A stretch of 64,000 bases of DNA from Cupriavidus sp. U2 (GCF_009663685.2 NZ_RCOG02000007.1:1-64000); one strand, 5' to 3'. Positions 33,808-42,895 are shown, numbered from the stretch's first letter. Notes: generated from the letters alone by a model not told the origin. Translations and numbers: made by a program.

Positions 33808-34875
33808 TCAGAACTTGTGGCGTACGCCTACGATGACGCCGGTCTGATCCTTGCCGGGAACAACGTTGGTCGGGCTGCCAGTCGTCGAGTTGAAGCCGTT
33901 CATGCCCAGCTGCGAATTGCCGCGGTTCAGTGCGTAACCGACGTTCATATACACGTCGGTACGCTTCGAGAACGCGTAGTCTGCCGAAGCAACGAACAGG
34001 AGCGGGTCTGCGCTCGAGTTGCGGCTGTCCGTGTAGTAGGCCGCGCCGGTCAGCGTCAGTGCGGGCGTCAGGCCATAGCGCAGGCCGGCCCAGTACAGGT
34101 TCGAACCGTTCGTCGGCAGCGTACCAACGTTGCCGTTGTACCAACGATAGCCAATGAACGCCTTGGCCGGGCCAAATGCGTAACTGGCGCCAATCAGCGC
34201 GCGGCGGTCCTTGCGGTCGGCCGTTGCGACGGAGGTACCCTGGAATTCATCGTACACCGCGCCAACTGCGAGGGCGCCGGTTTCGTACATGAGCGACACG
34301 CCCATGTTGCGATCGACCTTGTAGTTCCCTGGCACTTCGCCGCCGCCGGTGCGACTGAAGCTGTAAAGACCACTGACTGTCAGGCCGCTGAACGTGCCGC
34401 GGTACTTGACCGCGTTGTCAGCACGGCCCGCCAGGACGTCATCCATCTTGAAGAGCGAGTAACGCGGCGCGAAGCCCATCGGGTCGAGCTGCAGCGTGGT
34501 GTCATACAACGGCGTAGTTTGGCGACCCAGCGTCAGCGCACCATACTTGCTGCTCAGGCCCACGAAGGCACCACGATCGAAAAGACGCGAGCTGTTGTTT
34601 TGCGCGCCGGTGTCGAAGGAAATGCCGCTTTCCAGCTCGAAGATGGCCTTCAGGCCCCCGCCGAGATCTTCGACGCCACGCATGCCCCAGCGCGACGTCG
34701 ACATGTTGCCGGAGGTCATGCGAACCTGGCTCGAGCCACCCGGCGAAGCTGAGGGGACGTTGCTCAGATATTCGATACCAGCGTCGGCCACACCATACAG
34801 CGTGACGCTTGACTGAGCGAATGCGGTTGTAGCGAACAGACCGAGTGATGCGACGGCAATGCGACTAATCTTCAT
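33808..34875 (-). CDS. Gram-negative general porin (OmpC/Omp32 type)
   Basis: The 355-residue protein has a signal peptide ending 'TAFAQ' and the mature start 'SSVTLYGVADAGIEYLSN', classic for 16-strand Burkholderiales porins. Other hallmarks are 'SRWGMRGVEDLGGGLKAIFELE', 'RQAYVG-like' strand motifs (GAFVGLSSKYGALTLGRQ) and the terminal 'VGVRHKF' ending in Phe. It forms a trimeric outer-membrane diffusion channel. The gene lies between czc genes and a PIB-type ATPase, so it may be expressed under metal stress, although no operator is visible. Confidence 0.93.
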   Translation of the reverse strand: MKISRIAVASLGLFATTAFAQSSVTLYGVADAGIEYLSNVPSASPGGSSQVRMTSGNMSTSRWGMRGVEDLGGGLKAIFELESGISFDTGAQNNSSRLFDRGAFVGLSSKYGALTLGRQTTPLYDTTLQLDPMGFAPRYSLFKMDDVLAGRADNAVKYRGTFSGLTVSGLYSFSRTGGGEVPGNYKVDRNMGVSLMYETGALAVGAVYDEFQGTSVATADRKDRRALIGASYAFGPAKAFIGYRWYNGNVGTLPTNGSNLYWAGLRYGLTPALTLTGAAYYTDSRNSSADPLLFVASADYAFSKRTDVYMNVGYALNRGNSQLGMNGFNSTTGSPTNVVPGKDQTGVIVGVRHKF

Positions 34876-35172
34876 GGATTCTCCTCATTAAGACCCGAAA
34901 TTAATTTCGTGGGGGCGAGTATAGAAATCGGCAGATGACGGTCAGATTGCGACGCAATTACGTGGGGTCACTTCGTCGCGTGGGGGCGACAGGGATGGAA
35001 TGTGACGGGGATGTTTGGATTGACAACGCTTTTCAGGAAATGCGTCAACGTAGGTCCGCAAGAACATTGCGGGTTGGTAATGGGAAACTCACGAAAAGAG
35101 GCCGCTTCTCTCGAGACACGATTGACAGTCCCTGCAATACGCTGCGGGCTTCGAATCAGGTGGAGAGTGAAG

Positions 35173-35595
35173 ATGGACACGCCATACGTTGCAAAGTGGG
35201 CCCGTAGCGAAGACAGCGTTCACGAGCAGGCACTGCGACTTCGCACGCGACGGTTCGAGCTGCTGTCTGCAAATATTGCAAATGCGGATACGCCGAACTA
35301 CAAGGCGCGCGATATCGACTTCAGCGCCGAGTTGGAGAGAGTGATGGGCAGTGGTCAGAATTTTGCAGGCATGACCATGACTTCGCCGCGGCATATCGAA
35401 GCAAGCAAGCCCGCGCTGGAGGAGGATCTGATGTATCGCGTGCCACTTCAGTCGAGCATGGACGGAAACACCGTGGAGATGGACGTCGAACGCGTGGCGT
35501 TCGCAGAGAACGCGCTGCGGATGCGGTTCTCCATTCAGAAGACTGCCGACGAGTACAAGGACATGCTCAAGCTCTACCAGGACATGCGGCCCTAG
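35173..35595 (+). CDS. FlgB-like flagellar rod protein, orphan
   Basis: The ATG at 35173 begins a 140-residue protein. The frame is open further upstream but without signals. The core 'RRFELLSANIANADTPNYKARDIDFSAEL' (seen in parts around residues 25-52) is the defining N-terminal helix motif of the rod protein FlgB. The C-terminal helix with 'FAENALRMRFSIQKTADEYKDM' is also typical. FlgB is normally the first gene of a flgBCDEF operon. None of the other flagellar genes is here, so this is a lone copy in a metal-resistance region. It may be a spare, a repurposed filament-forming protein or a passenger. Confidence 0.85.
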   Translation: MDTPYVAKWARSEDSVHEQALRLRTRRFELLSANIANADTPNYKARDIDFSAELERVMGSGQNFAGMTMTSPRHIEASKPALEEDLMYRVPLQSSMDGNTVEMDVERVAFAENALRMRFSIQKTADEYKDMLKLYQDMRP

Positions 35596-35609
35596 CGGGA
35601 AAACCGCCA

Positions 35610-35891
35610 CTACTTACAAGGCGGCTTGGGCGTGGCGACAGCACTGGAGGCGTCTTTGGAAGACGGCTCCGGTGTGCTCGCAGAAGATTCTTGCTTCGAC
35701 GGGTGTTTGGCTGTGCGATGACGCGGGTTGGCCGCCCAGGAAAGCTGTAGGTCGCGAGAGGCGTATCCGGGGTCCGAATGATCAGCTCCGACAGGAAGCC
35801 ACTGCGCCGGCTCCGGCCTGAGCCCGCCACCGGCTGCTGGAGCTGGCAAAGCGTAGGCCAGCAATACTGAGCATGCGACGGCGCTAATCAT
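35610..35891 (-). CDS. small exported Pro/Ser-rich protein
   Basis: The ATG at 35891 has AGGA about 6 bases upstream and starts a signal peptide (MISAVACSVLLAYALPAPAA). The mature 73 residues are hydrophilic, Pro/Ser/Lys-rich and end with a single Cys. No family is recognised. It converges with the flgB-like gene, with 14 bases between the stop codons. Its function is unknown, and an extracytoplasmic location is all that can be said. Confidence 0.6.
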   Translation of the reverse strand: MISAVACSVLLAYALPAPAAGGGLRPEPAQWLPVGADHSDPGYASRDLQLSWAANPRHRTAKHPSKQESSASTPEPSSKDASSAVATPKPPCK

Positions 35892-36093
35892 CGGTAGGTT
35901 CCTGGGCGGCTCACGCGAGGATCGTCTCTCCCGCACGATAGTACGCTCAGATTGCGGGCACATTACCAATGCATTACGGCGGGGCATTTGGGCGCTGACT
36001 CATTGAGCTTTGTTGTTGCAATGCGGGGCACACTAGTTGCTAATACTGTGCAACGGCGTGAATGCCGATTCAGACTGACTGGAGCCTGCGACA

Positions 36094-38583
36094 ATGACCG
36101 AAAAGCTGCGCCTGGACATTCCTGTCTTGCTTCCCGGCCTCCCCGATTCCTCCGATCCCTGTGTTGAACGGTTGCTGTCCGAACTGAGAGGGAAAGAGGG
36201 CGTCGAGGCGGCGCATATAAAAACTGCAAACGTTGATAGCGATTCGCAGATATGTGTCCACTACGATCCCGCGGCGATTTCCCTTGCCCGCATCCGGGAG
36301 CTGGTGACAAGCACGGGCGCGGCGATTTCGTCACGGTTTGGCCATGTGCTTTGGCAAGTGAAGGGCGTTGGGCACGAACGACGAGCGCGAACCGTAGCTA
36401 GCCAACTACGGGCCTTGCCCGGTGTCATCGAGGCCGAAGTCAGCGCCTCCGGCATAGCGCGCGTCGAATTCGACAACGATCGGATCTCCGCGGCAGGGAT
36501 CGAGCAGGCCCTGGCGCAACGCGGGCTCGCGCCGGTTGAGATCGGTGCCCGGAAGAGCGGTCATGCCGACCATGAACACCGCGAGGGCGTCAAGGATCAT
36601 GCGCAGGGGGAAGGCAAGGGGCATGAGGCCCACGCGCACGGCAGCGTGTTTGGGCCGAATACTGAGCTAATCTTCTCCCTGATTTGTGGGGCCTTGCTTG
36701 GGCTCGGATTTGCCGTGGGTAAGCTGTTCGGCAGCCTGCCAGCATGGATTCCGGTTGCCTTCTTTGTCGGCGCGTATTTTTTTGGTGGTTTCTATACCGT
36801 TCGGGAAGCGATAGAGAACCTCCGGCTAAAGAAGTTCGAAATCGACACACTGATGCTGGTAGCCGCCGCAGGGGCGGCGGCGTTAGGCGCCTGGGCGGAA
36901 GGCGCGCTACTTCTCTTTTTGTTCAGTCTCGGCCACGGGCTCGAACACTACGCCATGGGGCGCGCCAAGCGGGCGATCGAAGCGTTGGCGGCGCTCGCAC
37001 CGGCTACAGCAAGTGTGCGGCGTGAAGGCGAGGTACGAGAGGTCCCCGTCGAGGAATTGCAGGTGGGGGATGTGGTGGTGGTTCGGCCGAACGAACGCCT
37101 CCCCGCCGATGGCTTTCTGGTAAAGGGGGCTTCCGCAGTCAATCAAGCGCCGGTTACTGGCGAAAGCATCCCGGTCGACAAGCAGCCCGTGGATGACGCC
37201 GCCGCAGCCAGAAGGAAGCCCGATGCCGTAGGGGCCGTGTCCCGCGTGTTCGCCGGAACCATCAATGGCGCCGGCGCCATTGAAGTGGAAGTGACGCGCC
37301 TTTCCACGGACAGCGCCCTGGCGAAAGTCGTCAAGATGGTCAACGAGGCCGAAGCGCAAAAGTCACCGAGCCAGCGGTTCACCGAGAAGTTCGAACGGAT
37401 CTTTGTTCCTGCAGTGCTTGTGCTGGCGGTATTGCTGCTGTTTGCAGGGCTAGTGATCAATGAGCCGTTCAGTGCGACCTTCTACCGCGCCATGGCGGTG
37501 CTGGTTGCCGCCAGCCCATGCGCGCTCGCCATCGCGACACCGAGCGCGGTGCTGTCGGGGGTAGCGCGCGCCGCGCGAGGGGGTGTGCTGATCAAGGGCG
37601 GGGCGCCGCTCGAAAACCTGGGTTCACTGAAAGCCATTGCATTCGATAAGACGGGGACGCTGACGGAGGGGCGCCCCCGTATTACCGATGTGATGGTCGC
37701 CGAAGGAGTAGCTGAAGCGGAATTGTTGAGCGTAGCGGTCGCCGTGGAGTCGCTCAGCGACCACCCGTTGGCTGCGGCCATTGCCCGCGATGGCCGCAAG
37801 CGCCTGGAAGGCAGTTCCATCCCGGAAGCGTCTCATCTCCAAAGCTTGACCGGACGCGGGGTCACGGCGACGTTGGGCGGTAAGACCGTCTGGATTGGCA
37901 AGCCTGACATGTTCGGCGCCGACGGGATTGCACCGCTTAGCGAATCGATGGCGAGCGCAGTGCAGACGCTGCGCAGCACTGGCCGCACGACAATGATCGT
38001 CAGGCAGGGAGATCGGGACCTCGGCGCCATTGGGCTGATGGACACGCCGCGCGCCTCGGCGCGCGCTGCCCTCGAGGCACTGCGCAGGCTGGGTATCACA
38101 CGCATGATCATGATCTCCGGCGATCACCAGCGCGCAGCCGAAGCCGTTGCCAAGGACGTAGGTATCGATGAAGCCTGGGGCGATCTGATGCCTGAGGACA
38201 AGGTCAAAGCCATCCAGACGTTGCGCGCGGAAGCCAAAGTGGCCATGGTCGGCGACGGCGTCAACGACGCGCCGGCAATGGCCAACGCCACGGTGGGCAT
38301 CGCAATGGGTGCGGCAGGTTCAGATGTGGCATTGGAAACGGCGGATGTTGCGCTGATGGCCGACGACCTCCAACACCTGCCTTTTGTGGTCGGTTTAAGC
38401 CGACATACGCGGGCCATCATCCTTCAGAACGTGTATATCAGCCTCGGCGTCGTGGCGTTCCTTCTGCCAGCCACGATCCTCGGCCTCGGTATCGGGCCCG
38501 CCGTGGCCATGCATGAGGGGTCGACGCTGATCGTGGTGTTCAATGCGCTTCGACTGCTAACCTATCGCGACAAATCCCCATGA
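36094..38583 (+). CDS. czcP: PIB4-type heavy-metal-exporting P-type ATPase (CzcP-like)
   Basis: The 829-residue ATPase expels divalent metal (Zn, Cd, Co) from the cytoplasm. The start at 36094 has GGAG 9 bases upstream. Two degenerate HMA-like domains (about residues 8-75 and 85-145) lack the CxxC pair and are followed by a His-rich linker (HADHEHREGVKDHAQG and GHEAHAHG). The membrane motif is S474-P-C476 rather than CPC, the phosphorylated residue is D518 (DKTGT), 'GDGVNDAPA' is present, and the last helix has H807-E-G-S-T. SPC plus HEG(S/G)T defines PIB4 pumps, the class of C. metallidurans CzcP, also encoded near czc. It backs up CzcD by supplying periplasmic metal to CzcCBA. Confidence 0.9.
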   Translation: MTEKLRLDIPVLLPGLPDSSDPCVERLLSELRGKEGVEAAHIKTANVDSDSQICVHYDPAAISLARIRELVTSTGAAISSRFGHVLWQVKGVGHERRARTVASQLRALPGVIEAEVSASGIARVEFDNDRISAAGIEQALAQRGLAPVEIGARKSGHADHEHREGVKDHAQGEGKGHEAHAHGSVFGPNTELIFSLICGALLGLGFAVGKLFGSLPAWIPVAFFVGAYFFGGFYTVREAIENLRLKKFEIDTLMLVAAAGAAALGAWAEGALLLFLFSLGHGLEHYAMGRAKRAIEALAALAPATASVRREGEVREVPVEELQVGDVVVVRPNERLPADGFLVKGASAVNQAPVTGESIPVDKQPVDDAAAARRKPDAVGAVSRVFAGTINGAGAIEVEVTRLSTDSALAKVVKMVNEAEAQKSPSQRFTEKFERIFVPAVLVLAVLLLFAGLVINEPFSATFYRAMAVLVAASPCALAIATPSAVLSGVARAARGGVLIKGGAPLENLGSLKAIAFDKTGTLTEGRPRITDVMVAEGVAEAELLSVAVAVESLSDHPLAAAIARDGRKRLEGSSIPEASHLQSLTGRGVTATLGGKTVWIGKPDMFGADGIAPLSESMASAVQTLRSTGRTTMIVRQGDRDLGAIGLMDTPRASARAALEALRRLGITRMIMISGDHQRAAEAVAKDVGIDEAWGDLMPEDKVKAIQTLRAEAKVAMVGDGVNDAPAMANATVGIAMGAAGSDVALETADVALMADDLQHLPFVVGLSRHTRAIILQNVYISLGVVAFLLPATILGLGIGPAVAMHEGSTLIVVFNALRLLTYRDKSP

Positions 38584-38640
38584 CGGGCCCCGGCCGCAAT
38601 GATGACGATGCCAGATGCGGCGGCAGCTATGGCCGCCGAC

Positions 38641-38943
38641 TCATTTGGCGGCATTGCCGCAACTTCCACAGAACTTTGCGTCGCGTGGGAGTAAGGTGCC
38701 GCATCGACTGCACGGCGCCGGAGCCAGTGAACTGCCGCATTGCTGGCAGAAGCGCGCGCCCTGGGCGCTCACCGTGCCGCAGTTGGGGCAGTGGACGCCG
38801 GCGGGGCTTTGTGGTGGCGAAGGATTCCCATAGCCGTAGCTGCCGCCACCACCATGATGACCTCCTCGACGACCGTGCTCACTTCCGCCGCCGTGATGAC
38901 CGCCGCCGTGACGGCCCATGAGCCTTTCCAAGAAACCCATCAT
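38641..38943 (-). CDS. double zinc-ribbon protein with His/Gly-rich N-terminus
   Basis: The 100-residue protein starts with a short amphipathic helix (MMGFLERLMGRH). A Gly/His-rich tract of about 25 residues follows, then two zinc ribbons: 'CPNCGTVSAQGARFCQQCG' and 'CSRCGTLLPRDAKFCGSCG'. Eight cysteines in four CxxC knuckles should bind two zinc ions, and the His tract could bind more. It is convergent with the PIB4 ATPase gene, and about 80 bases upstream lies a MerR-type promoter, so its expression is probably switched on by metal. It could be a metal buffer or a metal-responsive adaptor. I know of no characterised function. Confidence 0.82.
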   Translation of the reverse strand: MMGFLERLMGRHGGGHHGGGSEHGRRGGHHGGGGSYGYGNPSPPQSPAGVHCPNCGTVSAQGARFCQQCGSSLAPAPCSRCGTLLPRDAKFCGSCGNAAK

Positions 38944-39030
38944 TCCTCCTAAGTGGATGGATCGTCGCTGCGGCCCCGTGGTGTCGGGTGCTGCGACGAC
39001 TTGCGCTGCTACGCGTCAGCCAATGCCTGT

Positions 39031-39061
39031 AGTAAATAGTCTGTAGTGACTACAGGGTCAA
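39031..39061 (-). promoter_or_regulatory. MerR-family (CadR/ZntR/PbrR-type) metal-responsive promoter
   Basis: Read on the minus strand, a -35 box TTGACC (39061-39056) and a -10 box TTTACT (39036-39031) are separated by 19 bases. The spacer is occupied by the perfect palindrome CTGTAGTCACTACAG (39055-39041). An over-long 19-base spacer filled by such a dyad is the hallmark of promoters activated by MerR-family metal sensors. It points towards the zinc-ribbon gene starting at 38943. No MerR-family gene is present in this window, so the regulator must act from elsewhere. Confidence 0.82.
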
Positions 39062-39175
39062 TGGTCGGTGGATGCGAAGAACGGAATAAGTTGAATACGA
39101 GGCTCTTTCTTTCGAAAACGTCATGATCCCGATAGTTGCTCGCCATGTCGTGAGAGCGCATGGAAGGCGGGCTGT

Positions 39176-40297
39176 CTATCGGCTTGGCGCAAGGGTTTCC
39201 GTGAGGATGGCATCCCGCTGAGGAGCCTCGGGGAGGCCAGGAGCTTTGCCTTCCGGGCATCCGGGTGCGTGAAAGATTGCTGCAGGCGGGGTGCCACCCC
39301 GTGTCGCTGCGGCCACCTGCCCCGGCTCGGCGGTGGGGGTGCCGGGGCCGATCGGCGCCGTATAGCTTGCCACCAGATACACGGGCCGCCGCTTGACTTC
39401 ATTGAACAGACGCCCAACATATTCCCCGAGCACGCCTAGGAAAACCAGTTGCAGGCCGCCCAGCAGAAGCAGGACGGTCATCATGGATGGGTAGCCGTGT
39501 ACGGGGTCGCCGTAGAGCAGCGTCTTGCCAACGATGAAGGCGGCCATGCCAAAGGCGGGAACGGCAACAAGCAGGCCGATCGAGGTCGCAAACTTGAGCG
39601 GCACGGTGGAAAAGGCAGTGATGCCATCCACGGCAAAACGCAACAGCTTGCGGTAGTTGAACTTGGTCTTCCCGGATGCCCGCGCGTCACGCCGATACAA
39701 GACGGCGGTCTGCCGGAATCCTATCCAGGCATACAGCCCCTTCATGAAGCGGTGCTGCTCCCGGAGTTGTCCGAGTGCGGCAACGGCACGACGGCTCATG
39801 ACGCGGAAGTCGCCGGTGTCGGCCGGAATCTCCGTATCGCTGAGCTTGCCCATCAGGCGGTAAAACCAGTGCGCGGTGAACTTCTTGAGGAACGATTCGC
39901 CATCCCGGGAAGTGCGCGTGGCGTACACCACGTCGAACCCCTCGCGCCATTTCTCGATCAACGACGGAATCAGTTCGGGCGGATCCTGCAGATCGGCGTC
40001 GATGATCACAACGGCGTCGCCGCTTGCCACGTCGAGGCCCGCCGTTAGCGCGGCTTCCTTGCCGAAGTTGCGACTCAGCTCGACAATGCCGACGCGCGCT
40101 TCGGCCGCCTTGAGATTGTGTGCAACCGCCAGTGATCGATCGCGGCTGCCATCGTCCACGTAGATAATCTCGTATTCCGATGCCAATTCATCCATCACGC
40201 GGAGAAGCCGAAAGTGAAACTGTGGCAGGACAGCTTCTTCATTGAAGAGCGGTACGACGACCGAGATCTTCTCTGGCAGCAGGCTGGCGGCATTCAT
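39176..40297 (-). CDS. GtrB-like polyprenyl-phosphate glycosyltransferase
   Basis: I chose the ATG at 40297, which overlaps the stop of the upstream gene (ATGA) and begins just before 'ISVVVPLFNEEAVLP'. The 373-residue protein has a GT2 catalytic domain with 'YVDDGSRDRS' and the metal site 'DADLQDPPE', then two membrane helices (around residues 230-305), as in GtrB/DPM1-type enzymes that load a sugar onto undecaprenyl phosphate. A Pro/Ala-rich tail of about 60 residues follows. It is the last gene of a three-gene overlapping operon with a flippase-like and a GT-C transferase gene. Confidence 0.88.
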   Translation of the reverse strand: MNAASLLPEKISVVVPLFNEEAVLPQFHFRLLRVMDELASEYEIIYVDDGSRDRSLAVAHNLKAAEARVGIVELSRNFGKEAALTAGLDVASGDAVVIIDADLQDPPELIPSLIEKWREGFDVVYATRTSRDGESFLKKFTAHWFYRLMGKLSDTEIPADTGDFRVMSRRAVAALGQLREQHRFMKGLYAWIGFRQTAVLYRRDARASGKTKFNYRKLLRFAVDGITAFSTVPLKFATSIGLLVAVPAFGMAAFIVGKTLLYGDPVHGYPSMMTVLLLLGGLQLVFLGVLGEYVGRLFNEVKRRPVYLVASYTAPIGPGTPTAEPGQVAAATRGGTPPAAIFHAPGCPEGKAPGLPEAPQRDAILTETLAPSR

Positions 40298-40677
40298 CGC
40301 ATCGCTCCATTCATGAACGTCCAATTTGCATGGAGTACGTAGTTGATCAACATGACGAAAATTGTCGAGAGGATTTGAGCAACCAGGTAGTGAAGCCCCA
40401 ATGCCAGTCCAACCCACATCAGAAGTGAGTTAAGAAAGAACGCCAGCGCGGAAACGAGAATGAACCGTCCGAAAGTGGCGCGTTGTGGTCGGACTGGTGT
40501 GAACACCCATCGGCTGCTGATGCAGTAGTGCGTCAGAAGGCCTGCAACACTGCCGGCGGCAGACGCCGGTAGCGCTGCAACCCCGAAACCGACCAGCGTG
40601 ATCAGTGTTGCGTAGTGTGTAGCGGTTGCCGTCGCCCCCGCGCCCAGAAACCGTACAAATCGTGATGGGATGTTCAT
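40294..40677 (-). CDS. GtrA-like membrane protein (putative sugar-lipid flippase)
   Basis: The ATG at 40677 overlaps the upstream stop by four bases and gives 127 residues with four hydrophobic helices. 'VRFLGAGATATATHYATL' and 'FVMLINYVLHANWTF' are typical of the GtrA/DPMS family, whose members are thought to flip polyprenyl-linked sugar across the inner membrane. It lies between the GT-C transferase and GtrB-like genes and overlaps both, so the three should be made in concert. Confidence 0.87.
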   Translation of the reverse strand: MNIPSRFVRFLGAGATATATHYATLITLVGFGVAALPASAAGSVAGLLTHYCISSRWVFTPVRPQRATFGRFILVSALAFFLNSLLMWVGLALGLHYLVAQILSTIFVMLINYVLHANWTFMNGAMR

Positions 40678-42329
40678 GGTTTTTGCACCAGAACGTTGAC
40701 GCCATGTCGTCCGATCACAATTGTGTTGCCGCCGAGCAGCGGTCTCAGTCGATAAAACGTCTCGTGCCGCATGACCGCGAGCTTGTGACCAGGGGTCAGC
40801 CATCGCTGCGCAAAAGCTTCTTCATTAGCAATCCACTTGTCGGGCTCGACCGAGAAGCCGAGATCCAGCTCGGATCTGGCGCCGACAATGATCGGTTCTC
40901 GTTCGGCGTAAAACGCCAGACCTCGGTCAATCTGGCCCACGTTGAACAGTTCTGTGTTGACGCGGGACGCCGCCTTGGCTTCCAAGCCAAGTGGTTTGAT
41001 GGAGAGGGATCCAAACGCCCGAGACGCCATCAAGCCAGCCTGAAGGCTGGCCAGCGTCGCCAGCGAAGCGACGGCAACCGCGCAGAGCCTGTGGCCGCGC
41101 AGGGCGATCCCAAAGGCCAGGAAGCCACCGATGACCAGGATGCCCATCGTGATGGCGCCCCAGGTATGCAATGAGGCCGGATTGCTGATATTGAGCTTCA
41201 GTACCGCATTCGACATTGTCGGATGCCATAGCAGCACGGCGATGGCAACGCCGAGCACAGGCATGGCAAGAAAGCTTGCCGCCAGTGTGGGGCGGGCTGC
41301 AGTCATGGATCTGTACGCGAGCAAGACGGCCACCGGTGGGAAGGCAGGCAGGATATAGAGCGGCAGCTTCGAGCGCGAAATCGAAAAGAAGGCAATGACA
41401 ACGACTACCCACAGCGACAGAAACAGTCGTGCGTCGAAGCCAGGCGTTGCCTGTGCGCTGCGAGAGCGGAGTGCGATAGCACGGGGAATCAAGCCCATGA
41501 ACGGCAGGACGCCTGCCGCACCAACGGCCAGGAAGAACCAGAATGGCTTGTCCCGCTCGTGAACCGAGGACGAGAACCTCGCGAAGTGTTCGTGGATGAA
41601 GAAGTAATTCAGAAATTCGGGGTTGCGCTGGGACACCACGACAAACCAAGGCATGGTGATGGCCACCGCAAGCAGGCTCCAGCGCCAGAATCTCGCGCTA
41701 AAAAAAGCGGAAAATTGTCGAGTGACCGCTCCGTATAGCAGCAGCGTGATTCCTGGCAGTACCAGGGCAATCAGGCCTTTGGCAAGAAATGCCAGGCCGA
41801 CCAACAACCAGATCAGGGGGTATAAGCGAGGTTCCCGATTCTGGTAGGCCACGGCGAAAACGAGAGCGGCACTGCCGAGCAGTGCGCCGACGCCAATGTC
41901 TGTTGTTGTCAGATTCGAGCCGAGAATCCAGAGGGGAGCGCCGATGAGCACCAGCGCTGAGGCGAGGCCTATGCGCGTGTCATAGAGCGATCGCGCCGCC
42001 CACCATGCGACGAGTGCGCCCAGCAGTCCCACAAGCGCACTCCAGATCCTTGCTGTCCACTCGGACGGCCCGAAGAGCGTATAGGCGCTGGCGGTCGCCC
42101 AATACTGCAGGGGCGGCTTGTCGAAGAACTTGATGCCGTTCAACCGCGGCGTGACCCAATCGCCGGAGACGAACATCTCGCGCGGAACCTCGGCGTAACG
42201 ACCCTCGTCGGGTTCATAGAGGGGACGCACGGATAGCGTGGACATCCAGAGGACCACCGCGAGCGCGATGGTCAAAGCCATGAAAATCTGTCGCTTCAAG
42301 AGACTGCCCGTCCAGGTGTGCGGTGGCAA
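40674..42329 (-). CDS. ArnT-like GT-C glycosyltransferase (PMT/GT83 type)
   Basis: The 551-residue polytopic membrane protein has about eleven to thirteen helices. The first periplasmic loop, 'YEPDEGRYAEVPREMF', carries the acidic catalytic signature of ArnT/PMT enzymes. ArnT moves aminoarabinose from undecaprenyl phosphate to lipid A. No aminoarabinose synthesis genes are here, so the sugar is unknown. Together with the GtrA- and GtrB-like proteins it forms a complete load-flip-transfer set that would modify an envelope glycan or lipid A. The start could also be the Met at 42281. The upstream 560 bases are free of strong genes. Confidence 0.87.
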   Translation of the reverse strand: MPPHTWTGSLLKRQIFMALTIALAVVLWMSTLSVRPLYEPDEGRYAEVPREMFVSGDWVTPRLNGIKFFDKPPLQYWATASAYTLFGPSEWTARIWSALVGLLGALVAWWAARSLYDTRIGLASALVLIGAPLWILGSNLTTTDIGVGALLGSAALVFAVAYQNREPRLYPLIWLLVGLAFLAKGLIALVLPGITLLLYGAVTRQFSAFFSARFWRWSLLAVAITMPWFVVVSQRNPEFLNYFFIHEHFARFSSSVHERDKPFWFFLAVGAAGVLPFMGLIPRAIALRSRSAQATPGFDARLFLSLWVVVVIAFFSISRSKLPLYILPAFPPVAVLLAYRSMTAARPTLAASFLAMPVLGVAIAVLLWHPTMSNAVLKLNISNPASLHTWGAITMGILVIGGFLAFGIALRGHRLCAVAVASLATLASLQAGLMASRAFGSLSIKPLGLEAKAASRVNTELFNVGQIDRGLAFYAEREPIIVGARSELDLGFSVEPDKWIANEEAFAQRWLTPGHKLAVMRHETFYRLRPLLGGNTIVIGRHGVNVLVQKP

Positions 42330-42895
42330 CTGCTACCGCGCTTGGTCAAATGCTCTCAGGGCGCAACGACATAGATGCCGGATGTGGTTCGTCGCCGTCG
42401 TGATGTTGAATCATGGAGCAGTTCACGCGGCGCCGCTTGACGCTCCAGAACCGAGGATGCGATTCACGCGGGAGTCCGAAGAATGGCGACTTGGCCAGCA
42501 GAGAGCGAACAGCGGGATTCTAGGGCGCTCACCTGTCGGGGGGATTACGAGATGATGACGGCGCAGTCCGCCGTGGAGTGCGTTGCGGCAGAAGATGTTG
42601 CCTGTTAAAGCGCAGCGTCAGCTCATGGTAACCCAAGTGCTTCGGAGAACGGGCGTCGGGTTCGATGCCTTTGCGCGTAACCATTCGGCCATGTCTGCGC
42701 AATGTTCTGCGTAGTAAAATTGCGCCCCCGCAGTTGTCAGCGGGGCTTCATCATCCTTAGTGCTCACGCCTAGAAGGGCGCTTTCCCTCAGATGTTCTTG
42801 GGCGCAGCCGCGTTCGAAGGTGCTTGTCTTCCGCGCTGCGCATAGATCCGGGGTGTTCGTTGTGAACCCCAAAAAGTCGCAAGGACTTCGCTGCT
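42330..42895. other. intergenic region without a confident gene
   Basis: The region probably holds the promoter of the minus-strand glycosyltransferase operon. One plus-strand frame ending at 42555 includes a signal-peptide-like stretch from 42382 (MWFVAVVMLNHGAVHAA), but it lacks a good ribosome binding site. A minus-strand frame (42618-42872) looks random. Neither is called. Confidence 0.4.

Noticed and set aside
33751-34752. Long plus-strand frame antisense to the porin at 33808-34875
   Set aside because: The porin on the opposite strand has a signal peptide, strand motifs and a terminal Phe, so the antisense frame is a high-GC artefact.
42382-42555. Short plus-strand frame with a signal-peptide-like beginning
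   Set aside because: It has no ribosome binding site, and the sequence after the signal-like part has no protein-like conservation pattern. It overlaps the likely promoter region of the glycosyltransferase operon.
42610-42710. tRNA-like stretch on the minus strand (ATGGCCGAATGGTTA followed by a CGGGTTCGAT-like string on the other strand)
   Set aside because: The D-arm-like and T-arm-like pieces are on opposite strands, and no acceptor stem or anticodon arm can be paired.
42618-42872. Minus-strand frame of 84 codons
   Set aside because: The composition looks random and there is no start signal. It overlaps the upstream region of the LuxR-type gene.
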